64,000 bases of DNA from an uncultured Acetatifactor sp. (lineage in GTDB: Bacteria > Bacillota > Clostridia > Lachnospirales > Lachnospiraceae), in assembly GCA_934433135.1 (NCBI GenBank), contig CAKRZO010000015.1, positions 1 to 64,000 on the forward strand, written 5' to 3'. Positions 16,546-25,721 of the stretch are shown here, in pieces. The first letter of the stretch is position 1; every line of letters begins with the position of its first letter. The notes below the pieces were generated by a model. It had not been told where the DNA came from. It saw only the letters and a list, made by a program, of their open reading frames with translations, and ran no database searches. The position numbers were made by a program, and so were the translations under genes.

Positions 16546-17594
16546 ACTACGCTCCTTTCTGCAGACGTTGCAGCAATTCTTTGCTTCAATTGTTCCATCT
16601 CTTCCTGCCACAGTTTCATAATCATGTCTTCAAACACCGGTTTTTCCGCCCCCGCAAAGCCGCCGACGGATTCCTGGTAGGCAATAAACTCCCGAATGGC
16701 ATCCGCCAGAGAATATTCCCATTCAAAGTCCGGAAATTTCTTATGAAATTTTTCCGCCGAAAAATACAGATGAAATCTGGCCAGATCTCCCAGTACACTT
16801 TCCTTTACTTCCTGTCTGTCCAGGGAAAACAGAAAATCGGTAGGAATATGTACGATTTTTACCGGCTTTCCCAAAGCATCTGCGAATGCCTGAAGATACT
16901 CATCATAGGTGACTGCACGATTGTGGACACAGTTGTATATTTCTTCGATGGTAGAATCGTCTTCACAGATTACGGCAATCATCCGTCCGGTATTATAAGC
17001 CGCTCCGGCATCGATCAGCGTAGTTCCGTCGCCGGGAGAATATACCGGTTCTCCTCTGCGGATCCTGTCCACCAGCCATACCCCACGGTCTCTGCCGAAC
17101 GCACTCATACAGAACGTTTTCCCCAAGGAATAGCCCGGTCGGATAATGGTATAGCCGATCGGGGTTTTTTTAAGTCTGCTGCGGTAGAATTCCTCGATCG
17201 CCAGCTTATCCTCTGCGTATTTTCCGTTAGGAGGATTCTTGGGATCCTCTTCTCCCATAGGAAGCCTGGAAAGGGGATAGCCGTACACATCCGCCGTACT
17301 GATAAACAGAAATCTTTTACAAGGTACTTCCCTCAACGCGCTTACCACCGTATCCGCCTGGGGAATTTCAAAGCAGGTGCTGTCAATTACGATATCCGGT
17401 TCAAAATCCCGGAAAGCCTCCGTCAACACCTCTTTTTTGTCACGGTCTCCGTAATAGACTTTTATTTTCCCTTCGTATCCCATAAGCCCGCCGTGGCTTC
17501 TCTTGATTACCGCTACGGGATACTCCTTTTTCAAAAAACAGGCAATGGTAGAGTCCGAGATATTTCCCGGTCCTCCCAGAAACATCACTCTCAT
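16542..17594 (-). CDS. NAD-dependent epimerase/dehydratase (extended SDR)
   Basis: 350 residues from MRVMFLGG (17594), with GAGG upstream. The N-terminus LGGPGNISDSTIACFLKK is a modified GxxGxxG loop, followed by DIVIDSTCFE, RFLFISTADVYG (active Ser), a YxxxK motif in NGKYAEDKLAIEEFY and TIIRPGYSLG. Such proteins act on nucleotide sugars or, in catabolic operons, on free sugars. The protein is coupled to the aminotransferase gene by a 4-base overlap, so the two probably act in one pathway. Confidence 0.85.
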   Translation of the reverse strand: MRVMFLGGPGNISDSTIACFLKKEYPVAVIKRSHGGLMGYEGKIKVYYGDRDKKEVLTEAFRDFEPDIVIDSTCFEIPQADTVVSALREVPCKRFLFISTADVYGYPLSRLPMGEEDPKNPPNGKYAEDKLAIEEFYRSRLKKTPIGYTIIRPGYSLGKTFCMSAFGRDRGVWLVDRIRRGEPVYSPGDGTTLIDAGAAYNTGRMIAVICEDDSTIEEIYNCVHNRAVTYDEYLQAFADALGKPVKIVHIPTDFLFSLDRQEVKESVLGDLARFHLYFSAEKFHKKFPDFEWEYSLADAIREFIAYQESVGGFAGAEKPVFEDMIMKLWQEEMEQLKQRIAATSAERSVV

Positions 17595-17674
17595 TTTAAT
17601 CCTCATTTCTGAGCGACTTTGTCGCGAAGAGGCGAAGAGAAATTCGCATAGGCGATTTCTCTTCTGCCCTAAAA

Positions 17675-17704
17675 GCAATTTGTTTTCGCTCAGGAACAAA
17701 TTGC
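17675..17704 (-). repeat. leader hairpin, copy 2 of a dispersed repeat
   Basis: GCAATTTGTT (17675-17684) and AACAAATTGC (17695-17704) form a perfect 10-bp stem with loop TTCGCTCAGG, upstream of the epimerase start. A second inverted stretch (about 17636-17665, AGAAATTCGC/GGCGATTTCT) lies between it and the gene. Compare 7583-7612. Confidence 0.65.
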
Positions 17705-17705
17705 T

Positions 17706-17742
17706 GTGTGAAAAAATGGCATATCAATGCATTTTTTCACAC
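17706..17742. terminator. long palindrome overlapping the end of the GH140-like gene
   Basis: GTGTGAAAAAATG (17706-17718) and CATTTTTTCACAC (17730-17742) form a 13-bp perfect stem. T runs on both strands suggest a bidirectional terminator or attenuator within operon 1. It overlaps the stop codon of the upstream gene. Confidence 0.65.
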
Positions 17743-18984
17743 TAACCTCCGTTCCGCAGATTTTTTAATGTGTAAAATCCAGTCATCCCCGCCGCCTGCG
17801 TTGTGTCCGGGAATCTGCAGTCTGGCATTTTCCGCCCAGGCGGCTGTAAAGTGTCTCCCGCTCACCGGGTCAATCCACTCCGCGTTCTGGGCATATTCCA
17901 TACCCGGAACCGTAAAATAGCGCCTGTCGGATACATAAGCTGCCAATTCCTTTCCGTCCGGGGTAGCTGCCGCCGGGACAAAATGATCGGATGCTCCCGG
18001 CATCAATGCACGAAGGGTACGGATCTTATTTCCTTCTGCATCCGGCTTCATACGCCACCAGGGAATCTCTTCCAGTATTTCCCGCAGCGTCATCATATGC
18101 TGTGCTGCCGCACTCCACAAGGCATCCGGCCAGAACATGCTTGCCATCCAGATATCTTTATTTCCGTATGTCTGACCGCAGCCTCCCAGCAAAACGGAGG
18201 TGTAGGCAAACTTCCTTATGATATCCGGCGTAATCCCGTCATTTCCGTCATAGTGGGTCTCTCCCAAAACTGCGGGTTTGTTGGGGTATTTTGCCTTTGC
18301 CTCCAGCATTTGACGGATACAACTATCGTAGTCATAGGTATAATTCATGCAAAAATCATACCAATCCTCGTCTCCGAAAAAGGGATAACTCGGGCCGATG
18401 CCTGCATGAAACGTATTCAGGACATGCGGCGCATTCTCCCGATAAAGAGGCACGCATTTTCGAATCTGCGCATGAAGGGGAATGGCATCATCATCCCCTC
18501 CGTGAAGGAATGCAATGACATTGGTAAATTTTCCGTATCTTGCCGCAATCGCCCGGGCATAGGTTAACAGAGCTTCTCCGTGATAATAACGATGCCAGTC
18601 ATCTTCCCAGGTGCTTAACCACATGGGTGCAATGGCAACCGCAAGACCCAGCTTTCCCGCATAAGCAATCACCCGGTCGGCATGTGCAAAATAAGCTTCG
18701 TTCAAAGCATCTATTTTTCCTTGTATCAGAAAAGGATTTTCCCCATAACAATTGGTCTGATAAATATGGTGGGGAAGCATATGTACCTGAATCACCGTAA
18801 ATCCCTTACGGGCTCTGTCTTCCAGATACGTTTTCGCCTCTTCAAACGTCATCATCCAGAAGATTCTCCAGCAGGTATCCGCCTGCCACAGAAAAGGCTT
18901 TCCCGCCTGATCTTCAAAATATCCTCCCTGATGGTTGATTCTTATGGGAAATTGAACTGTCTGTGTTTGCATTCTGTTTTCCAT
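17737..18984 (-). CDS. DUF4038 / GH140-like glycoside hydrolase
   Basis: 415 residues, no signal peptide, so cytoplasmic. The TIM-barrel pattern of DUF4038 enzymes is seen: FEDQAGKPFLWQADTCW, RKGFTVIQVHMLPH, YAGKLGLAVAIAPMW, VIAFLHGGDDD (likely acid/base or nucleophile Asp) and KPAVLGETHYDG (second carboxylate), then a short beta-rich C-terminal domain (GKELAAYVSDRRYFTV). Founding relatives are apiosidases acting on rhamnogalacturonan-II. The substrate here is not known; it acts next to the GH20-like enzyme on oligosaccharides brought in by the adjacent ABC transporter. Confidence 0.8.
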   Translation of the reverse strand: MENRMQTQTVQFPIRINHQGGYFEDQAGKPFLWQADTCWRIFWMMTFEEAKTYLEDRARKGFTVIQVHMLPHHIYQTNCYGENPFLIQGKIDALNEAYFAHADRVIAYAGKLGLAVAIAPMWLSTWEDDWHRYYHGEALLTYARAIAARYGKFTNVIAFLHGGDDDAIPLHAQIRKCVPLYRENAPHVLNTFHAGIGPSYPFFGDEDWYDFCMNYTYDYDSCIRQMLEAKAKYPNKPAVLGETHYDGNDGITPDIIRKFAYTSVLLGGCGQTYGNKDIWMASMFWPDALWSAAAQHMMTLREILEEIPWWRMKPDAEGNKIRTLRALMPGASDHFVPAAATPDGKELAAYVSDRRYFTVPGMEYAQNAEWIDPVSGRHFTAAWAENARLQIPGHNAGGGDDWILHIKKSAERRLV

Positions 18985-19021
18985 CTTCCTGTTCCGTTCC
19001 TATCTTTTGACTACTGCTTTT

Positions 19022-20983
19022 TCAGACAAATCTGTGAATTTCCTTCACGGTAATGCTGCAATGTTTTTCCGGATCTGTCTGTACGGTAATCTGTGCAAGT
19101 TCTTTTTCCGGGTGGGGATTTTTGAACATATGCCGATAATAGGTCTCTTCCCCTTCCCTTACAGGCAGGGTTCCGTAAGTGGTCTCAATCAGATGATCGT
19201 CCACCTGATACATATTCTGATCCTGCATCCGTTCCCGCTTCCAGGAAGCGTGCCGATAACCGATCTCATCTCCGTACCTTACAGGAAGGCTGCTCTTACT
19301 TCCGTCTGCATACAGGAAGCAGACCTCGCCGATCTTATATTTGGAATCTTCCGGGAAAACCCCGTCCACAAACCATTGAAATTCCGGATGATAATCGGTG
19401 TGATAAGAAAGCTCCACATACTTCGGATGGGATGCCTCCTCACAAATCCGGCATTTTTTCCGGTCGGGATTCTTTCGGTCATAAAGGCTTTCCATGACAT
19501 CGGCTCTGATTTTTTCAAAATCCTCTTCCCGATAATCCGGATTCCAGAACATTTCATAAGCATAGGCAATGTTGAAAAAAATTCCGTTTCGCTGCAAAAT
19601 CCGTTCATTGAGCGTACTCCAGTTGGAAATCATGGCACCGCAGATCTCTTTTTTGCGCTCCTGCCAGTCGGGGAACAGGTAACTGTCAAAATTCCCATAG
19701 CGTACGGAAAAACCTTCTTCCAGCAGTTCATCCTCCAGTTCCCCGGAAAGTCCCCAGTTCCAGTGCAGAATCTCCACTTCCTTGTCCACCTGATAAATGG
19801 CCTGCCAGGTCGCCGGCATGATTCCGACAAATTTACCGTCTCTGTGAAATGCCGGAGAATACATCTTGATTTCCGCGCCGCCGAAAGGTCCGGCGCCGGG
19901 TACTGCGGCATTACGCAGCAGCTTATCTCCCCAGATGACCGTTTTTACGTTTTTCGCCTTCAGATAAGCCGCAATTTTATTCACATCACAGGCAAAAATT
20001 TCCGCTCCGGACTTTGATCTGCATTTTTCACAGACCGCAATGGAATAATATTCATCATGTCCGATATTCATCCGTTTGGGCTCAAATACCTGCAGAATCT
20101 CATCCATTACATCAAACAGAATTTCATAGGATCTCGGATTGGAGGGACAGTAGGTATCCGGATACGGATCTTCTCTGCGTTCCGCAATGTCAGGATTTCC
20201 CATCATCAGGTAATCGCAGTGCCCAAGGGACGGAACCTCAGGAATGACCTCCAACTGCCTTTCTTTGCAATACTCCACTAACTGCCTCATTTCCTCCTGA
20301 GACAAATATTCTCCGCCGCCGTTTTCCATATGGATGGCATTCTTATACCAGGGATAGGTCTGATCCTGTATCACTGTCGTCTTCCCGGAATATTCCGACA
20401 TCTCCTTACAGTAAGAGACCCATCCTGCATTGATTTCCGGGTGGCTTTTGTATTCCATGGCGCCGCCGACTTCGATCATTACGGTATTAAACCCGTAGAA
20501 AACCAAAAGATCTATAAATTTCTTAAAAAAAGGGATGTTATCCCGGGACGGTGTGAAAACTTTCATGCCGCGTTCCCGGCACACCGGTGCAAAATAAGCC
20601 AGAACCCGGCGCAGATAACCGCCCTGCGTCAAATGCAAAAGGGCGGAAGCTCCGTAAAGGAGCCCCCTTTCGGTGGAAGCATAAACCGTTACTTCCTCTT
20701 CTTTTGCATAGATAAGGCAGGCCTCCTCATCCCAGGAAGCCCTAAGCCCTGCTATCGGATATGCTTCTTCCAATTCCACGGGCGGAAGCGTTTGCAGAAA
20801 GCAGATCCTTTTATAGCTTTCGCCCATAGGAGGTACGCTTCCACGGAAATTTTCTGCATTTTTCTCCTCTTTTTTCAGCGCAAAAGCATCCAAAAGCGCT
20901 TCCATCACCGCTGATGCACCGATCATCTCGGTTTGTTCTGTAATATAACGACCCTCGCCTAATTCCCAAATCCGCTTCTGCAT
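19022..20983 (-). CDS. GH20-like beta-N-acetylhexosaminidase family protein
   Basis: 653 residues from MQKRIWELG (20983, GGAG upstream); no signal peptide. An N-terminal GH20b-like domain (EEEVTVYASTERGLLYGASA) leads into the barrel: FIDLLVFYGFNTVMIEVG, LVEYCKERQLEVIPEVPSLG, RMNIGHDEYYSIAVC (the Asp-Glu catalytic pair of GH20) and VKTVIWGDKLL. A cysteine-bearing C-terminal extension (~500-653) is unusual. Being cytoplasmic, it would remove terminal N-acetylhexosamine-like residues from imported oligosaccharides. The catalytic pair supports activity; substrate choice is inferred from the family. Confidence 0.8.
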   Translation of the reverse strand: MQKRIWELGEGRYITEQTEMIGASAVMEALLDAFALKKEEKNAENFRGSVPPMGESYKRICFLQTLPPVELEEAYPIAGLRASWDEEACLIYAKEEEVTVYASTERGLLYGASALLHLTQGGYLRRVLAYFAPVCRERGMKVFTPSRDNIPFFKKFIDLLVFYGFNTVMIEVGGAMEYKSHPEINAGWVSYCKEMSEYSGKTTVIQDQTYPWYKNAIHMENGGGEYLSQEEMRQLVEYCKERQLEVIPEVPSLGHCDYLMMGNPDIAERREDPYPDTYCPSNPRSYEILFDVMDEILQVFEPKRMNIGHDEYYSIAVCEKCRSKSGAEIFACDVNKIAAYLKAKNVKTVIWGDKLLRNAAVPGAGPFGGAEIKMYSPAFHRDGKFVGIMPATWQAIYQVDKEVEILHWNWGLSGELEDELLEEGFSVRYGNFDSYLFPDWQERKKEICGAMISNWSTLNERILQRNGIFFNIAYAYEMFWNPDYREEDFEKIRADVMESLYDRKNPDRKKCRICEEASHPKYVELSYHTDYHPEFQWFVDGVFPEDSKYKIGEVCFLYADGSKSSLPVRYGDEIGYRHASWKRERMQDQNMYQVDDHLIETTYGTLPVREGEETYYRHMFKNPHPEKELAQITVQTDPEKHCSITVKEIHRFV

Positions 20984-21010
20984 TCTAATCTCCATTTTTT
21001 TAGCTTTACA

Positions 21011-22558
21011 CTATTTTGCGGCCTCAAATCTCTCCTTGGCCTGTTTTTCCATTTCGGCATTTACCGCATCGATTCCGGCATCCTTAAGCTTTTGTTTGAA
21101 CTCTTCCAAGGTTGCCTTCGGGTCATCGGTAAATCCAAGGTACATAACCGGCAGATATTCGCTCAATACATTGGAAGTTGCTGCCACCTCGGTGGTTACG
21201 GCATCGGTCAGGAAAGACATGCCGTCTAACGGATGATGCACTGCCTGATCATAAAAATAGCTCAGCAGAGTGTCTGTATAGCCATCAAAGGATTCCGTGG
21301 GCAGACTGGGTGTATTGGAGAAACACCAGAAGGAATATCCGCCGTACGCATCCGGATTGACTGCTTCCACTTCCAGGAAAGTATGTCCTTCGTATTCCAC
21401 TTCTCCGACAATCTTGTTATGCTCGCCGGGAATACCGGAATTGATTAAGAAGTTCAGATCCGGATCATAGCCCAGAAGATCTGCTGCCATCATTGCTCTG
21501 TCAATGTTTTTACTCTTGGCATTAAAAGCAACACCCTGAGAATAACCGGTAGAACCAAGCTTCTTGCCTTCCAGAAGGTTTACATATTCGATTTTCCAAT
21601 CCGGATGGTTCACTTTTGCAGACTGCCATGCAGCGTTTGCTTCCGTAATATTACAGATCTTAACCGCACTCTTTCCTGCCTCAAAACGCTCTGCATTGGC
21701 GGATGTCAGGTCACTCTTGGACAAGAAGCCCTTCTGGTTCCATCTTACCATTCTCTCCAGATGCTCTTCATAACCGGGCAGTTCATAGAACGGCGTCAGT
21801 TCCAGTTTGTCCGGATCCGTAAAATCATAGGTATAAACGCCGGTATGCTCGCCTGCAAGATACCAGTGCTCATCCGGATAAACTACGATGGCTCTCATAT
21901 ACATTTCGGCATTATCTCTGGAAATATCCAGAGGAATCATTCCGGCCTCATTCTCCAGAACTTTACCCATATAGTCTTCCAACTGGTCAACGGTTTTCAC
22001 TTCACTCATGCCGTATTTTTCTCTTAAATCGCCACGGATCATAAATCCGTAATGATTGGCAAAATAGTTATACTGGGGAATCAGATAGCAGTTGCCATTG
22101 ATAGAAGAGCTGCTCCATGCGGATTCCGGCAGGTTGGCATAGGTCAAAGGACAGTTTGTCTTAATCATGTCCATGGTCAACGGATAGAAGCCGCCTTTGG
22201 ATGCCGTCTCGGAATACAGCGCCCAGTCCGCCGTATAAATCATGTCAAACTCTTCTCCGGAAGTGAACAAAAGCGGATACCTCTGATCCCAGTCTCCCCA
22301 GGAAAGATAAACCGGTTCAATGGTTGCGTTGATCTTCTCGGTAAGAATCCGGTTGATTTCCTCAAAAACCTTTTCATTATCCGTCGCCGGTTCTCCGATA
22401 AAATAGAATTTCAACGTTACGGGATCCAGTGCGGATGCCTCGCTCTTACCCTCTCCGGAACTAGCGGAGTTGTCCGTGTTCTTATTCTGTCCGCATCCGG
22501 TCACTCCCAGAAGCAGTACCAACATAAGAAGCAGTGTCGTTACTCGTTTCTTTAACAT
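21011..22558 (-). CDS. ABC transporter sugar-binding lipoprotein (LplA/YtcQ type)
   Basis: 515 residues. A signal peptide with lipobox LLLGVTGC, a short low-complexity spacer, then a binding protein of the ~500-residue oligosaccharide type (LKFYFIGEPATDNEKVFEE, YPLLFTSGEEFDMIYTADW, NGNCYLIPQYNYFANHYGFM). The ATG at 22558 has AGGAGG seven bases upstream; the ATG at 22564 is too close to it. It is anchored outside the membrane and delivers glycans to the two permeases encoded upstream. No ATPase gene lies near, so a shared MsmX-type ATPase is expected. Confidence 0.9.
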   Translation of the reverse strand: MLKKRVTTLLLMLVLLLGVTGCGQNKNTDNSASSGEGKSEASALDPVTLKFYFIGEPATDNEKVFEEINRILTEKINATIEPVYLSWGDWDQRYPLLFTSGEEFDMIYTADWALYSETASKGGFYPLTMDMIKTNCPLTYANLPESAWSSSSINGNCYLIPQYNYFANHYGFMIRGDLREKYGMSEVKTVDQLEDYMGKVLENEAGMIPLDISRDNAEMYMRAIVVYPDEHWYLAGEHTGVYTYDFTDPDKLELTPFYELPGYEEHLERMVRWNQKGFLSKSDLTSANAERFEAGKSAVKICNITEANAAWQSAKVNHPDWKIEYVNLLEGKKLGSTGYSQGVAFNAKSKNIDRAMMAADLLGYDPDLNFLINSGIPGEHNKIVGEVEYEGHTFLEVEAVNPDAYGGYSFWCFSNTPSLPTESFDGYTDTLLSYFYDQAVHHPLDGMSFLTDAVTTEVAATSNVLSEYLPVMYLGFTDDPKATLEEFKQKLKDAGIDAVNAEMEKQAKERFEAAK

Positions 22559-22645
22559 TTTCATTCCTCCTGTTGTGTAAATGATAGTGATAAAATTTAT
22601 CTTGAGGCTGTGCGCTCATCAGAATCCTCAAATCTTTGCGCACAA

Positions 22646-23542
22646 TCACCCTTTCACGGCTCCGACCATAATTCCGCTGACAAAATATTTTTGTACAAAA
22701 GGATACAGAATTAAAATCGGGCCGATGGTTACCAGTGTCATTGCCATCTTAAAGGATTCCTCCGGCGGCGTTACCGCCGTAAGCTGCGGTACCTTGGATA
22801 CCAGTTCCCGCAGCATGGTAATCTGGGACAGCATTTTATACAAATAATATTGTAAGGGAATCAGGTTCTTTTTATCCACATAAAGCATGGCGTTAAACCA
22901 GTCATTCCAGTATTCCAACGCCATAAACAGACCGACCGTGGCTAAAATCGGCTTGGAAAGAGGCATTACGATTTTCCGGAAAATCTGGAACTCTCCCGCT
23001 CCGTCGATTTCCGCCGATTCGATCAGGGAATCCGGTATGGAGGCGCTGATGGAGCTTCGTATGATGATGATGTAAAAAACATTGATCAAAAGAGGCAGAA
23101 TCAGTGCAAGCAGATTGTTTTTCATTCCCAGATAGCGGATCATCAGAATGTACTTGGGAACAATGCCGCCTTCGAAAATCGTGGTAAAGTAGAAGAAGAA
23201 AGCAAATGCATTTCTGTGCGGAAAACACTTTCTCCCCAATACATAGGCTGCCATGGCGGTAATGAAAAGTCCTGTCAGCGTTCCCGCTGTCGTAATCAAT
23301 ATCGTTACACCGTAAGCATTCAGGATATCTCCCGGCGCTGTTAAAATGGTCTTAAATGCTGCCGTGGAAAACTGATGCGGAAGAAGCGAATACCCGTATT
23401 CCAAAATGGACTGCTCCGAGGAAAAGGCTCCCGATATCACAAACCCGAACGGCAGGATACAGCACAGGGTAAATATGGTCAGAAAACTGTATGCAATAAT
23501 GGAAAACACGACCCGGTCTTTGGTTAATTTATAATGATGCAT
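22646..23542 (-). CDS. ABC sugar permease (LplC/YtcP type)
   Basis: 298 residues with six predicted membrane segments. The EAA-type loop (SLIESAEIDGAGEFQIFRKI, then VMPLSKPILATVGLF) contacts the ATPase. The C-terminus QKYFVSGIMVGAVKG is the signature end of this subfamily. It is encoded between the other permease and the binding protein on the same strand, with GTGAGG before the start. Confidence 0.92.
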   Translation of the reverse strand: MHHYKLTKDRVVFSIIAYSFLTIFTLCCILPFGFVISGAFSSEQSILEYGYSLLPHQFSTAAFKTILTAPGDILNAYGVTILITTAGTLTGLFITAMAAYVLGRKCFPHRNAFAFFFYFTTIFEGGIVPKYILMIRYLGMKNNLLALILPLLINVFYIIIIRSSISASIPDSLIESAEIDGAGEFQIFRKIVMPLSKPILATVGLFMALEYWNDWFNAMLYVDKKNLIPLQYYLYKMLSQITMLRELVSKVPQLTAVTPPEESFKMAMTLVTIGPILILYPFVQKYFVSGIMVGAVKG

Positions 23543-23654
23543 GATTTACCTCACTTCTTCGTTTTAACATAACATGTTGGAACGATTGTCTTCAGGCACA
23601 ACAGTTCAGACGCGCCATTCGCAAAATTTTTCGCATGCTACGCAGCTGTTTTTC

Positions 23655-24566
23655 TTAGAATAATGCATAATCGCTTTCAAAGTGTTTTACAATGGCATTG
23701 ACGGTGACAAGAATCACAAAGTTGATCACCGACTGCATCAGCCCGGCCGCCGAAGACATTCCCACATCCTGAAGCTGCAGCAGGGATCTGACCACGAAAG
23801 TATCGATCACATCGGTTGTCTCATATAACAAAGGATTGTTTCCGGTTACCTGATAGAACATCTGGAAATCTCCTTTAAAGATTCTTCCAACATCCAGAAG
23901 CACCAGCGTAACGATCTGGGGAACAATCAAAGGCAGGGTAATGGAAAAGATCTGCCGGAACTTACCGGCGCCTTCAATGGCTGCCGCTTCATAGATTTCC
24001 TTGTCAATGCCCGTAATGGCCGCCAGATAAATGACCGAACCGTAGCCGACCCATTTCCAGGCATTTACCAGCACCAGTACATATTTCCAGGCGCCTACAT
24101 TGGAATACATATCCACCGGAGCCTTTCCCAGCGCCTGCAGAAAATTATTTACCGATCCGTATTCATAGTTAAAAAGATTGTAGATAAAGCCTCCCACAAT
24201 AACCCAGGAAATAAAATACGGCAGAAAAATCGCCGACTGGGAGATCTTACGGAAGTGCTTCGACCCGATTTCCGTTAGCAGGATTGCGGTAATGACCTGC
24301 AAGGTCTGATTTACTGCGATAAATACAATATTATAAGCGAACGTATTAAATGCGACCCGGAAGATTTTGCCTCCGCTGAACAAAAACTTGAAATTTTTGA
24401 ATCCATTCCAGGGACTTTTGTAAATACCGTCAATATAATTATAATTTTTAAATGCCAGAACCGTTCCGGTCATGGGTATGTATGCAAAAATGATGAAATA
24501 CAATATCGCAGGCAGCAGCATCAGAAACAAAACTCTGTTGCGCTTTTTATATCCTTTTTTTCTCAT
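23655..24566 (-). CDS. ABC sugar permease (LplB/YteP type)
   Basis: 303 residues, six membrane segments, first gene of glycan operon 1. It starts MRKKGYKKRNRVLFLMLLPA after GGAAGGAG, as is usual for LplB proteins. EAA loop: YEAAAIEGAGKFRQIFSITLP. The C-terminus ESDYALF is typical. It forms the channel with the LplC-type permease. The divergent YesN/YesM pair 220 bases away probably controls it. Confidence 0.92.
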   Translation of the reverse strand: MRKKGYKKRNRVLFLMLLPAILYFIIFAYIPMTGTVLAFKNYNYIDGIYKSPWNGFKNFKFLFSGGKIFRVAFNTFAYNIVFIAVNQTLQVITAILLTEIGSKHFRKISQSAIFLPYFISWVIVGGFIYNLFNYEYGSVNNFLQALGKAPVDMYSNVGAWKYVLVLVNAWKWVGYGSVIYLAAITGIDKEIYEAAAIEGAGKFRQIFSITLPLIVPQIVTLVLLDVGRIFKGDFQMFYQVTGNNPLLYETTDVIDTFVVRSLLQLQDVGMSSAAGLMQSVINFVILVTVNAIVKHFESDYALF

Positions 24567-24694
24567 TGCCCTCTCCTTCCTTCTTACGCCTTTATTTTAA
24601 CCGCTTCTCTTCTCTTTTTTCAATCGTAATATCCTCTGAAAACGGTACTTTTCTCTTCAGTTTTGATATTATGCTTAAAAATGTGGATCGATAT

Positions 24695-24723
24695 TTGATT
24701 TTTTTATAGGTTTAGCTTATAAT
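24695..24723 (+). promoter_or_regulatory. sigma-A promoter of the YesN/YesM-like operon
   Basis: TTGATT (24695-24700), a 17-base spacer and a perfect TATAAT (24718-24723), 62 bases upstream of the regulator start. Confidence 0.7.
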
Positions 24724-24785
24724 AAGAGAAGAATTTTGGAAAAGCATTGGAAAAATGCAACAGTTACCGGGAGAGAAGAAAGACC

Positions 24786-25682
24786 ATGGAAAACCAGGAG
24801 ATCTGCCTGTTGATTGCAGAAGATGAACCCTATACAAGAGATGTGCTTGTTCACTACATTCCCTGGCAGGAACTCGGCATTACACAGGTTCTGGAAGCCG
24901 GGAACGGTCAGGCTGCCCTGGAACTGGCGCTTGCCCACAGACCGGACATTGTACTAAGCGACATCCGGATGCCGAAATTAAACGGAATCGAACTGGCAAA
25001 AGAAATCCGCAAAGAGGATAAGAATTGCCGCTTCATCTTTTTAAGCGCCTATACCGACCGGGAATATTTAAAATCCGCCATTCAGATCCGCGTGGTCAGT
25101 TATGTGGAAAAACCGGTCAATATCCCGGAAATCCGGCAGGCGGCCGAAACGGCGGTAAGTGAAATTCTCGCGCAGCGTGAGTTCTTAAATATGCGCCGCA
25201 GACAGCATTCGGAAAGCGGTTTTTCCGGATCGGAAGGCACTGCAGGATCTGCCGCATCTGCAAACTCTGCCACGTCTGCGGACTCTGCGCCTGCTCCCGA
25301 CACACGTGACGAAAACTTTGATGTGGAATTCTTCTTTATCAAGAATCCCTCTCTCGAAAATGCCCCCTATATCAATAAGGCCATTGACCGGATTTTAAAA
25401 AATTACAGTGATGAGAAACTGAGCATTTCGCAGCTGGCCGGGCAGCTGTACCTGTCCTCCAACTACCTTTCCGGCATTTTTAAAAAGGAAACCGGCAGAA
25501 CTATCAACCAGTTTATTACGCAGGTCAGAATCTATCATGCCAAACAATATTTAAAGAACAGTTCTCTTTCCTTAAACGCAATTGCACTGCGAACCGGCTA
25601 CCACGATGCCAACTATTTTTCCAAAGCTTTCAAACGGGAAACCGGCATTACACCGAAAGCCTTTCGGGAGAATCTTCCGTAG
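24786..25682 (+). CDS. YesN-type response regulator (receiver plus AraC HTH)
   Basis: 298 residues from ATG 24786. Receiver domain: LLIAEDEPYTRDVLVHYI, phospho-acceptor Asp in HRPDIVLSDIRMPKLNG, FLSAYTDREYLKSA, YVEKPVN. A ~30-residue Ala/Ser/Asp-rich spacer (SEGTAGSAASANSATSADS) is followed by a full AraC DNA-binding domain (KLSISQLAGQLYLSSNYLSG, FKKETGRTINQF, AIALRTGYHDANYFSKAFKR). It is encoded divergently from glycan operon 1 with its cognate kinase downstream; such pairs switch on the adjacent ABC-transporter operons when an oligosaccharide is sensed. Confidence 0.93.
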   Translation: MENQEICLLIAEDEPYTRDVLVHYIPWQELGITQVLEAGNGQAALELALAHRPDIVLSDIRMPKLNGIELAKEIRKEDKNCRFIFLSAYTDREYLKSAIQIRVVSYVEKPVNIPEIRQAAETAVSEILAQREFLNMRRRQHSESGFSGSEGTAGSAASANSATSADSAPAPDTRDENFDVEFFFIKNPSLENAPYINKAIDRILKNYSDEKLSISQLAGQLYLSSNYLSGIFKKETGRTINQFITQVRIYHAKQYLKNSSLSLNAIALRTGYHDANYFSKAFKRETGITPKAFRENLP

Positions 25683-25721
25683 CCTTTGTCTGTGACATTA
25701 TATAATATGAGGTACTAACAA

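Noticed and set aside
16581..17612. Long plus-strand reading frame (343 residues) opposite the epimerase gene
   Set aside because: It is the antisense shadow of a well-supported epimerase gene, has no recognisable motif and no ribosome-binding site.
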